Assembly: GCA_904502005.1 (NCBI GenBank)
Contig: CAJGDC010000047.1
Coordinates: 1-15,591, forward strand
DNA length: 15,591 bases
Source: an uncultured Alistipes sp.
Lineage (GTDB): Bacteria; Bacteroidota; Bacteroidia; Bacteroidales; Rikenellaceae
Direction: 5' to 3'
The notes under the pieces were generated by a model. That model was not told the origin of the DNA. It ran no database searches and saw only the letters and a list, made by a program, of their open reading frames with translations. Below are positions 7,911 through 13,446 of this stretch, piece by piece; the first letter of the stretch is position 1; the number at the start of each line of letters is the position of its first letter. Made by a program: the position numbers and the translations under genes.

Positions 7911-8255
7911 CTATTTTTTCGCTTGCTCTAATGCCTTGCGCCCCTCTTCGGTCATAAGCCCTCGCCTCTCAAGGTCGGCACAACGCTCTCGGTTTAGCTC
8001 TGTCCAGTGGCTATTTGGGCGACGAGGAGAGAGCCTCTGCGCCAAACGACCATCAGGTAACCGCTTTAGTGTTGAATCTATCCACCCAAAGCAGAGCGCC
8101 TCTTCAACAACCTCAATGTAGGGTATAACCCCTTGAGGCAATTGCTTTGCACGCGAGGTCACCACCCAGCACTCTCGCTCGGTGGTGTGGTGTCGCTCAA
8201 GCCAAAGTCTAAGCTCTGCTCGGCAATCAAAGTGTAGTAGATTTACAACCTCCAT
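7911..8255 (-). CDS. Short YdeI/OmpD-associated family protein
   Basis: The sequence matches the N-terminal region of the YdeI/OmpD-associated family: RAELRLWLERHH, then a block running from YIEVVEEALCFGWIDS to the QRLSPRRPNSHW segment, then N-R-x-R-x-x-x-L-x-x-x-G-x-M. The biochemical role of this family is not established. Members are commonly about 190 residues with a second C-terminal segment; this one has 114 and stops right after ALEQAKK, where the second segment would begin. I chose ATG 8255 because the family usually starts just before this LLHFDCRAE-type strand; a TTG at 8270 would add only five residues. It is followed by the panE-like gene after 18 bases. Confidence 0.7.
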   Translation of the reverse strand: MEVVNLLHFDCRAELRLWLERHHTTERECWVVTSRAKQLPQGVIPYIEVVEEALCFGWIDSTLKRLPDGRLAQRLSPRRPNSHWTELNRERCADLERRGLMTEEGRKALEQAKK

Positions 8256-8259
8256 ATCG

Positions 8260-8267
8260 CAAATATA
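8260..8267 (-). promoter_or_regulatory. Candidate -7 element almost touching the YdeI-like start codon
   Basis: TATATTTG on the minus strand is a full TAnnTTTG match, but it ends only four bases before the ATG at 8255. If used, the transcript would start at or within a few bases of the ATG and be leaderless or nearly so. There is no TTTG at the usual -33 distance. Confidence 0.35.
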
Positions 8268-8287
8268 CAAAATATTTATGTAATATG

Positions 8288-8327
8288 AGCTGATTAAAAT
8301 AATTTGTAAACAAATCTTTAATCAGCT
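8288..8327. repeat. Long dyad between the AraC-type gene and the YdeI-like gene
   Basis: AGCTGATTAAA (8288-8298) is perfectly repeated in inverted form at 8317-8327. An inner 5-bp stem (ATTTG 8302-8306 with CAAAT 8311-8315) closes a 4-base loop. It may end the AraC-type transcript, which finishes 54 bases away on the minus strand. However, no T run follows on either strand, so an operator for the YdeI-like/panE-like pair is an alternative. Confidence 0.6.
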
Positions 8328-8356
8328 TCTAAATGGCAGTTGGAGGATTTTTATTG

Positions 8357-8386
8357 GAGGTGTGCTATCTGAGGTGTGGACTATCT
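8357..8386. repeat. Short imperfect tandem repeat over the 3' end of the AraC-type gene
   Basis: GAGGTGTG-CTATCT (8357-8370) is followed at once by GAGGTGTG-GA-CTATCT (8371-8386), identical but for a two-base insertion. The second copy contains the TAG stop of the regulator gene (8381-8383 on the minus strand). Confidence 0.7.
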
Positions 8387-9226
8387 CTCACCCCGAGCCA
8401 CTTGTCTAAAGACCTTCGGGGTCATGTTGTAGCGCTCGCGGAAGCGGCTGATGAAGTGTGAGGGGTTATGCAGGCAGCAGTAGTTGCCAATCTGCTCGAC
8501 GGTCTGGTCTGTTGAGAGGAGCATTGTATGCGCAATTTGCAGGCGTTGGTTGATAAACCACTTATGTGGCGAGGTGTGGAAGTAGCGACGAAACTCCTTC
8601 TTGAACGATGTCGGCGAACGATGTGTCGCTGCGGCAAGGCTCTCGACCGTGCACTCCTTGAGAATATGGTCGTATATACACCCCATGAATTTAACTCTAT
8701 CAATGTCTGCACCCTGTAGTAGTTGATTTTTCAGGCAACCATCCTCGGAGCAGAGAATATGATAGACCAACTCAATAGTTCGCATCTGGCGAAGATGCTC
8801 ACCAATTTGGCTATTAGTGCTATTAAAGGTGTTGTTTATGCTACTGAAGAACTCAGACAACGACTTGTTGGGTTTACTGACAACGAAGTTATTACTCTGA
8901 CACTTACGACAATGATGGGTCGTAAAACACTCTAATTGATACTGCTGGATAAGTGTAACAATATGCTTGTGTAACTCTTCGGCTGTAATATAGAAGAGAA
9001 TCTGCTCAAAAAGTTGATTGTCAGCGCACTCCTCAATATGATGCAGACCCTCATTGAGCAGGAACATATCGCCAGCCTCGGCAATGGTCACTCTATCATC
9101 GTGGTAAATCTTCTTTGTGCCACGCAGTACCATACCGACCACTTTCTGCTTGATATTCAATGTCCTAATACCTACAGAGGTTCTATTTGACACCTTCACC
9201 GCCCCAATTGCTTGCACAACCTGCAT
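8381..9226 (-). CDS. AraC-family transcriptional regulator
   Basis: This 281-residue protein has a C-terminal AraC/XylS DNA-binding domain (about 180-275) with two helix-turn-helix units. The first is near 194-215 (VESLAAATHRSPTSFKKEF) and the second near 243-265, with FISRFRERYNMTPKVFR as the classic C-terminal signature. The N-terminal 1-90 region (GMVLRGTKKIYHDD, IAEAGDMFLLNEGLHH) looks like the cupin-like sensing fold common in this family. A linker holds Cys100 and a CRKC motif (106-109), which might bind metal or sense redox state; that is inference. It has its own promoter and ends 111 bases before the YdeI-like gene, so that gene and panE are its nearest candidate targets. The ligand is unknown. 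Confidence 0.9.
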   Translation of the reverse strand: MQVVQAIGAVKVSNRTSVGIRTLNIKQKVVGMVLRGTKKIYHDDRVTIAEAGDMFLLNEGLHHIEECADNQLFEQILFYITAEELHKHIVTLIQQYQLECFTTHHCRKCQSNNFVVSKPNKSLSEFFSSINNTFNSTNSQIGEHLRQMRTIELVYHILCSEDGCLKNQLLQGADIDRVKFMGCIYDHILKECTVESLAAATHRSPTSFKKEFRRYFHTSPHKWFINQRLQIAHTMLLSTDQTVEQIGNYCCLHNPSHFISRFRERYNMTPKVFRQVARGER

Positions 9227-9263
9227 AATTGTTTGATTTTATCCTTGAAAATATTATTATTGA

Positions 9264-9295
9264 CAAAAGTAACCTTTTCTCGCCACCTTTGCAAC
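9264..9295 (-). promoter_or_regulatory. Promoter of the AraC-family gene
   Basis: On the minus strand GTTG (9292-9295, one mismatch to TTTG) and TACTTTTG (9264-9271, full TAnnTTTG match) are 20 bases apart. This would start transcription near 9258, about 30 bases before the ATG. Confidence 0.55.
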
Positions 9296-9299
9296 TTTT

Positions 9300-9415
9300 T
9301 AACCCTCAGCCTCACAATTGTGACCAAATAGAATATTTTTTGGCAAGACAATAACGACGGAGGTAACCGCTGCTAAAGGGGAGCAATGCACAAGGAGCAT
9401 CGCTCCATTGCCGCA
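9300..9415. other. Gene-free stretch with a small compound hairpin
   Basis: No coding frame is convincing here. Bases 9383-9411 can fold: outer stem GCAAT/ATTGC (9383-9387 with 9407-9411) and inner stem GGAGC/GCTCC (9394-9398 with 9402-9406, loop ATC), with a six-base bulge on one side. I do not recognise it as a known RNA family. It lies just beyond the tRNA-Cys terminator. Confidence 0.4.
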
Positions 9416-9417
9416 AC

Positions 9418-9447
9418 AAAAAAAGCACCTCTTTTCAGAGGTGCTTT
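9418..9447 (-). terminator. Intrinsic terminator of tRNA-Cys
   Basis: An 11-bp perfect stem (9422-9432 with 9437-9447) closes a loop that reads GAAA on the minus strand, a stable GNRA tetraloop. A seven-base T run follows (9418-9424 are A on +). It starts two bases after the mature 3' end of tRNA-Cys. Confidence 0.9.
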
Positions 9448-9449
9448 AG

Positions 9450-9520
9450 AGGTCTGAAGCGGATTCGAACCGCTGTACGAGGTTTTGCAGACCTCTGCCT
9501 AGCCACTCGGCCATCAGACC
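9450..9520 (-). tRNA. tRNA-Cys (anticodon GCA), CCA not encoded
   Basis: The minus strand shows acceptor GGTCTGA pairing with TCAGACC. The D arm contains GAGTGGCTAGGC. The anticodon stem GAGGT/ACCTC encloses loop CTGCAAA (anticodon GCA), and the T arm is GCGG-TTCGAAT-CCGC. The discriminator is U (base 9450), the Cys identity base. The next two minus-strand bases are C and T, so CCA must be added after transcription, unlike the tRNA-Leu in this window. The length is 71 bases. Confidence 0.97.
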
Positions 9521-9551
9521 ATTTTTTTACGGTTTTATCCGTTTGGGTGTG

Positions 9552-9583
9552 CAAATATAGTGCGTTTTTATTTCAAATCCAAA
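9552..9583 (-). promoter_or_regulatory. Promoter of tRNA-Cys
   Basis: On the minus strand TTTG (9580-9583) and TATATTTG (9552-9559) are separated by 20 bases, a full match to the Bacteroidota consensus with the same spacing as the tRNA-Leu promoter here. The predicted start near 9546 gives a leader of about 25 bases that contains a short ACGG/CCGT dyad (9529-9542). Confidence 0.8.
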
Positions 9584-9591
9584 AAAAATCG

Positions 9592-9599
9592 TATCTTTA
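9592..9599 (+). promoter_or_regulatory. Candidate -7 element for the dprA-tatD-ansA operon
   Basis: TATCTTTA on + differs from TAnnTTTG only at the last base and lies 43 bases before ATG 9643. Upstream there is only a T-rich stretch and no exact TTTG at -33. It begins 9 bases from the -33 box of the opposing tRNA-Cys promoter. Confidence 0.4.
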
Positions 9600-9642
9600 C
9601 GCTGAAAATTTTAATTTTTTTATATTTCGCCTCAGAAAAACT

Positions 9643-10521
9643 ATGAAATTTGAGGATTTAGCACTTACTTTTGTGCCTAAGTTGACGCACCAAGCTGTGG
9701 GGCACCTTATTGAGAGATTTGGCTCTGCCGAGCAGGTTTATGCCGTTTCGGAGGCGGAGCTTGTTTCAAAGGGCGCTCTCAGGTCTGATGTTGCGAGTCT
9801 AATAGCCTCTGGAGCGGGTAAAGAGAGTGCGCGAAAGAAGATTGAGGAGTGTCAGCGTGCTGGGGTGAGGATAGTGTCGTCATCGGATGATGGTTATCCA
9901 AACAGGATGCGATATACAGCAGACTATCCTCATATTATATATATGGTAGGGGACGAGGCGCTGGTAAATAGCTCTTCGCTTATTGCTATAGTGGGTGAGC
10001 GGAGTCAAGTTAGCGCCTACGGCAACAAGATGGTGATTAAGATTATTGAGCAGATGGCCGACTTGATGCCCGAGGTTGTAGTGGTTGGTATGCTTGAGGG
10101 TTGTGTGGATGCTCTGTCATTACGATACGCTATAAATTGTGGATTGAGGTGCATAGCTGTGGCCAGTGCGCCATTGTCGCAGCTATCTGCTCAGGCGGGG
10201 CGACACCTTGCAGATGAGGTTTTAGAGGCTGGTGGAGCGATAATAAGCGAGGTGGGCGTTATGTCGGCGGTGGTAGATGATAGGCAGAGTGCAGATGAGC
10301 GCTTGGTGGCTGCGCTATCTGATGGTGTGGTGGTGATTGAGAGTGGTGAGATTCCAAACATAGCACGATGTGCAGATAGTTACTCCCGTGCCCTGATGGC
10401 ATTGCCTGGTCGGGCAAATGATGCCATGTCATGGGGCGCAAATCGTATGATTGCAACCTCAATGGCGCAGATGGTGTGCACGGGTAGAGATATTGTTAGA
10501 ATTTTAGAGAAGGAGAACTGA
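9643..10521 (+). CDS. Divergent, short DprA/Smf-like protein
   Basis: This 292-residue protein has the layout of DprA (DNA-processing protein A, which loads RecA on incoming single-stranded DNA during transformation). There is a helical N-terminal region (LIERFGSAEQVYAVSEAEL), then DDGYPNRMR, then a Rossmann-like domain from IAIVGERSQVSAYG to the ALMALPGRANDAMSWGANRMI block. Key DprA motifs have changed: GSR/GTR is GER (118-120), the usual SGxAxGID..AH is VGMLEGCVDALSLR, and the RNRI motif is DERL (218-221). The winged-helix C-terminal domain common in longer DprA proteins is missing. I start it at 9643 (MKFEDLALTFVPKL) rather than at an upstream in-frame ATG at 9547, whose added 32 residues come from AT-rich promoter sequence. 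Its stop overlaps the tatD start. It is the family position and length, not activity, that I can support. Confidence 0.75.
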   Translation: MKFEDLALTFVPKLTHQAVGHLIERFGSAEQVYAVSEAELVSKGALRSDVASLIASGAGKESARKKIEECQRAGVRIVSSSDDGYPNRMRYTADYPHIIYMVGDEALVNSSSLIAIVGERSQVSAYGNKMVIKIIEQMADLMPEVVVVGMLEGCVDALSLRYAINCGLRCIAVASAPLSQLSAQAGRHLADEVLEAGGAIISEVGVMSAVVDDRQSADERLVAALSDGVVVIESGEIPNIARCADSYSRALMALPGRANDAMSWGANRMIATSMAQMVCTGRDIVRILEKEN

Positions 10522-11309
10522 TGTTAATAGATACACATTCACATATATACGAGCCAGAGTTTGACGCAGACCGCGAGCAGGCTATTGAGCGTTGTCACGA
10601 GGCGGGTGTGGAGCTGATTATGCTCCCAGCGATAGACTCGGAGAGTTACGAGAGGATGTTTGCCCTTGCACGGCGTTATCCCGACTTTGCACTGCCGATG
10701 ATGGGTTTGCATCCCACTTCGGTAAACGAAAATCCGCACTGGAGAGCCGACCTGGAGCTTGTGGAGCACTATCTACAGCAGCCACCTGAGGGTATTTCGC
10801 ACTTCTGGGGTGTTGGAGAGATAGGTCTTGACCTCTATTGGAGCAGCGACTACCGCGAGCAGCAGATTGAGGCGTTCAAGGCGCAGGTGGAGATGTCGAT
10901 AAAATATAATCTGCCGATTGTGGTCCATACTCGCAACGCGTGGGAGGAGATGTGTCAGGTGATGGAGGAGTTTGCCGGCAGAGGCGTCAGAGGAATTTTT
11001 CACGCCTTCTCTGATGGGGTGGAGAGTTATGAGCGACTCAAAAGGTGTGGCGACTTCCTTTTTGGTATCGGCGGCGTGGTGACATTTAAGAAGAGCAAGC
11101 TTGTGCCGGTGGTGGAGCAGATGGATTTGAGCGATATAGTTATCGAGACAGATTGCCCATATCTAACCCCTGCACCTCATCGCGGTGAACGTAATGAGTC
11201 GAGCTATGTGAAGTATATTTGTGCAAAGATTGCTGAGATTAAGGGTGTTGATTATCAGAGTGTTGAAGCACAAACTACGGCAAATGCAAAAAGAATATTT
11301 AACATATAA
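10521..11309 (+). CDS. tatD: TatD-family metal-dependent deoxyribonuclease
   Basis: This 262-residue protein is a TIM-barrel metal-dependent hydrolase of the TatD/YcfH/YjjV group, many members of which have 3'-5' DNase activity. All metal-binding positions are present: His6 and His8 (DTHSH), Glu100 (GVGEIGLD), His136 (VVHTRNA), His161 (FHAFSDG) and Asp211 (ETDCPYLTP). The signature HAFSDGVESYERL and the C-terminal APHRGERNES block are typical. Its ATG overlaps the TGA of the DprA-like gene by one base. A good AAGGAG stands just upstream (10510-10515), rare for this phylum, so translation may both reinitiate and start on its own. Which of the paralogous subtypes it belongs to cannot be told from sequence alone. 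Confidence 0.93.
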   Translation: MLIDTHSHIYEPEFDADREQAIERCHEAGVELIMLPAIDSESYERMFALARRYPDFALPMMGLHPTSVNENPHWRADLELVEHYLQQPPEGISHFWGVGEIGLDLYWSSDYREQQIEAFKAQVEMSIKYNLPIVVHTRNAWEEMCQVMEEFAGRGVRGIFHAFSDGVESYERLKRCGDFLFGIGGVVTFKKSKLVPVVEQMDLSDIVIETDCPYLTPAPHRGERNESSYVKYICAKIAEIKGVDYQSVEAQTTANAKRIFNI

Positions 11310-11313
11310 TTGT

Positions 11314-12360
11314 ATGAGTACTAAACCATCAATTTTGATTATTTACACCGGTGGAACAATCGGTATGCAGCGTGATGAGAGTGGAACGCTTATACCCTTT
11401 GACTTCAACTCCATTGAGAAGGAGTTTCCGGCTGTAAGACACCTGAATGTACACATTGATGTGCATAAGATGCCACCTATCGACTCATCGAATGTCACCC
11501 CCGAGCTGTGGCGTGAGCTGGCACATACGGTGCGTGACAACTACGATAAATATAACGGTTTTGTAATTCTGCACGGTACAGATACTATGTCCTATACAGC
11601 GTCGGCACTCAGCTTTATGTTTGAGAATCTACAGAAGCCGGTGGTCTTTACGGGTAGTCAGATTCCTATGGGTATCATGCGTACGGATGGGCGTGAGAAT
11701 CTTATTACAGCCATAGAGATTGCTGCGGCAAGCAGAAATGGTTACCCTATGGTGCCAGAGGTGTGCCTATACTTCCAGAATAAACTCTTCCGTGCAAATC
11801 GTACCTCGAAACTCTCAGCAGAGGCGCTCAATGCTTTCGATTCGCGAAACTATCCTCCACTTGCCGAGGTGGGTGTGAATATCAACTACAACACGGCATA
11901 TATCCACTACGAAGAGGGGTGGTTTGAGGGTGAGTTTATTGCCGAACCACTCAGGATAACCGAGGGCTTTGATACCAATGTCGTTATCCTTAAAATCTTC
12001 CCAGGAATCTCTGAGACCACACTCAAGGCTGTGCTGTCGGTTGAGGGGCTGCGAGGCGTGGTGCTTGAGACCTTCGGTACGGGTAACGCCCCTACGGCAG
12101 ACTGGTTTATCAACCTGCTCGCTCAGACTATTGCTCGCGGAGTTACCGTGGTTAATGTCACCCAGTGTGTAGGCGGTGGGGTGGCGATGGAGCTATACGA
12201 AACAGGAAAGCGTCTACAACAGGTTGGTGTAATCAGCGGTCACGATATGACTACGGAGGCTGCGGTGACAAAGTTGATGCTTCAATTGGGAAATTGTCCA
12301 CAAAAAGATTGCGTTGCCAAGAGTATGTTGCAATCAAAAAGTGGAGAATTTGATGCTTAG
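11314..12360 (+). CDS. ansA: Type I L-asparaginase
   Basis: This is a cytoplasmic asparaginase that hydrolyses L-asparagine to aspartate and ammonia. From ATG 11314 it has 348 residues, close to E. coli AnsA. The nucleophile Thr15 is in YTGGTIGM, the second triad Thr89-Asp90 is in LHGTDTM, and Lys166 is in RANRTSK, all aligning with the AnsA catalytic set. FTGSQIPMG and TDGRENLITA are typical of the type I branch. There is no signal peptide, which separates it from periplasmic type II enzymes. An upstream in-frame start at 11221 would lie inside tatD and add 31 basic residues with no family match, so I reject it. It starts four bases after the tatD stop and probably belongs to the same transcript. 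Confidence 0.92.
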   Translation: MSTKPSILIIYTGGTIGMQRDESGTLIPFDFNSIEKEFPAVRHLNVHIDVHKMPPIDSSNVTPELWRELAHTVRDNYDKYNGFVILHGTDTMSYTASALSFMFENLQKPVVFTGSQIPMGIMRTDGRENLITAIEIAAASRNGYPMVPEVCLYFQNKLFRANRTSKLSAEALNAFDSRNYPPLAEVGVNINYNTAYIHYEEGWFEGEFIAEPLRITEGFDTNVVILKIFPGISETTLKAVLSVEGLRGVVLETFGTGNAPTADWFINLLAQTIARGVTVVNVTQCVGGGVAMELYETGKRLQQVGVISGHDMTTEAAVTKLMLQLGNCPQKDCVAKSMLQSKSGEFDA

Positions 12361-12362
12361 AC

Positions 12363-12394
12363 TTTGCAGAAACAAAATATTTTTTGTATATTTC
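12363..12394 (+). promoter_or_regulatory. Candidate distal promoter of the exb cluster
   Basis: TTTG (12363-12366) and TATATTTC (12387-12394, one mismatch to TAnnTTTG) are exactly 20 bases apart. The predicted start near 12400 would put the large dyad at 12409 at the very 5' end of a leader of about 200 bases. Confidence 0.4.
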
Positions 12395-12408
12395 GGACTG
12401 ATAAGAGT

Positions 12409-12448
12409 CGTTAAATGGCGAAAAAACACCCTTTTCGCGGCTTTAACG
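12409..12448. repeat. Strong two-part dyad in the exb leader
   Basis: CGTTAAA (12409-12415) pairs with TTTAACG (12442-12448). Inside it GCGAAAA (12418-12424) pairs with TTTTCGC (12432-12438) around a 7-base loop, and only a 2/3-base internal mismatch separates the two 7-bp stems. It lies 48 bases after the asparaginase stop but has no T run on +, so it is a poor intrinsic terminator. It may be a leader RNA structure or an operator. Confidence 0.6.
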
Positions 12449-12475
12449 TACTGATACATAATGTGTTATAGGTAA

Positions 12476-12511
12476 AAATTTGCGAAAATTTGGTCGCTGG
12501 TCAAATTTGCG
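12476..12511 (+). promoter_or_regulatory. Iterated AAATTTG motifs and candidate proximal exb promoter
   Basis: AAATTTGCG occurs at 12476-12484 and 12503-12511, and AAATTTGG at 12486-12493. The last two cores also form an inverted pair (AAATTTG...CAAATTT). TTTG at 12479-12482 and CAAATTTG at 12502-12509 are 19 bases apart and could serve as a -33/-7 pair (one mismatch), starting about 85 bases before exbB. Promoter and protein-binding readings are both open. Confidence 0.35.
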
Positions 12512-12598
12512 TTTTGGACTGAAAAACAACTAAAAAGACTAATAGAGAGAAATTTTTAACAAAAAACTATTCAAATTTTTTAACTTATTAAAAACACT

Positions 12599-13411
12599 AT
12601 GAAAAAATTATTTTTGGTTTTGGCAGTTGCTGCTCTGTCGTTCAGCACTGCAATCGCACAGGACGCTGCTGCTGCAGCACCTGCTGAGGAGGCTACCGTA
12701 GAGAACGCTGAGGCTGCTCCAGTAGCAGAGGAGGCTGTTGTTGAGGAGGCTGTTGTTGATCCTGAGGTTCAGATCGCTGGTGAGTCACTCCACCACGTGC
12801 TTATGCAGAAGTTCCTCGAGGGTGGTTGGGGATGGATGCTCCCAATCCTTATCGTACTTGTTCTCGGTCTTGCAATTGCAATCGAGCGTATCCTTTTCCT
12901 CGGTCTTTCTACTATCAACACTAAGAAGTTCATCGCACAGGTAGAGAAGGCTCTTAACGAGGGTGGTATCGAGGCTGCTAAGGCTGTTTGCCGTGACACT
13001 AAGGGTCCAATCGCTTCTATCTACTGGCAGGGTCTTGACCGCTACGAGCAGGGTCTTGATGCAGTTGAGAAGGCTGTTGTATCTTACGGTTCAGTTCAGA
13101 CAGGTCAGCTTGAGTCTGGTCTTGGTTGGTTGAGCCTCTTCATCGCACTCTCTCCATCACTCGGATTTATGGGTACTGTAGTAGGTCTTGTACAGTCATT
13201 CGACTCTATCCAGGCTGCAGGTGACATCTCTCCAGCACTCGTTGCAGGTGGTATGAAGGTTGCGCTGCTTACTACATTGTTGGGTCTGATTGCTGCAATG
13301 GTTCTTCAGGTGTTCTACAACTACGTAATCGTTAAGATTGACGGTATTGTAAATGAGATGGAGGATGCTTCTATCACCCTGATGGATATCCTTACAGTTT
13401 ACAAGAAATAA
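12599..13411 (+). CDS. exbB: ExbB/TolQ/MotA-family proton channel subunit with signal peptide
   Basis: ExbB forms, with ExbD, the proton-driven inner-membrane motor that energises TonB (or Tol) systems. The 270-residue protein begins with a signal peptide (MKKLFLVLAV...STAIA, cleavage likely after residue 20). An Ala/Glu/Val-rich acidic stretch of about 40 residues follows, which would be periplasmic. Then come three membrane helices: about 79-102 (WMLPILIVLVLGLAIAI), 175-200 and 220-245. The family core is PSLGFMGTVVGLVQSF (186-201) with the channel-lining Thr193, and ALLTTLLGL (222-230) in the last helix. Codon use is that of highly expressed genes (Lys mostly AAG). It is first of four genes running in the same direction. 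The leader is 238 bases long, with no Shine-Dalgarno and A-rich sequence before the ATG. Confidence 0.92.
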   Translation: MKKLFLVLAVAALSFSTAIAQDAAAAAPAEEATVENAEAAPVAEEAVVEEAVVDPEVQIAGESLHHVLMQKFLEGGWGWMLPILIVLVLGLAIAIERILFLGLSTINTKKFIAQVEKALNEGGIEAAKAVCRDTKGPIASIYWQGLDRYEQGLDAVEKAVVSYGSVQTGQLESGLGWLSLFIALSPSLGFMGTVVGLVQSFDSIQAAGDISPALVAGGMKVALLTTLLGLIAAMVLQVFYNYVIVKIDGIVNEMEDASITLMDILTVYKK

Positions 13412-13446
13412 TTAGACCTAAACAATAATCGTACACAGAACAAACT

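Noticed and set aside
783..8352. Identical 13-base string TTGGAGGATTTTT at 783-795 and 8340-8352, both downstream of minus-strand genes
   Set aside because: In 15.6 kb about one or two 13-base matches are expected by chance, more with AT bias.
9547..9642. Upstream in-frame start that would add 32 residues to the DprA-like protein
   Set aside because: The extension is rich in Phe, Tyr and Lys from AT-rich DNA, overlaps the tRNA-Cys promoter and precedes the likely transcription start; homologous sequence begins at MKFEDLAL.
11221..11313. Upstream in-frame start for asparaginase inside tatD
   Set aside because: The 31 added residues are basic, match nothing in AnsA, and lie wholly in the tatD reading region; ATG 11314 gives normal AnsA length.
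12409..12448. Reading the exb leader dyad as the asparaginase terminator
   Set aside because: No T run follows the stem on the + strand, and a promoter-like pair lies between the stop codon and the dyad.
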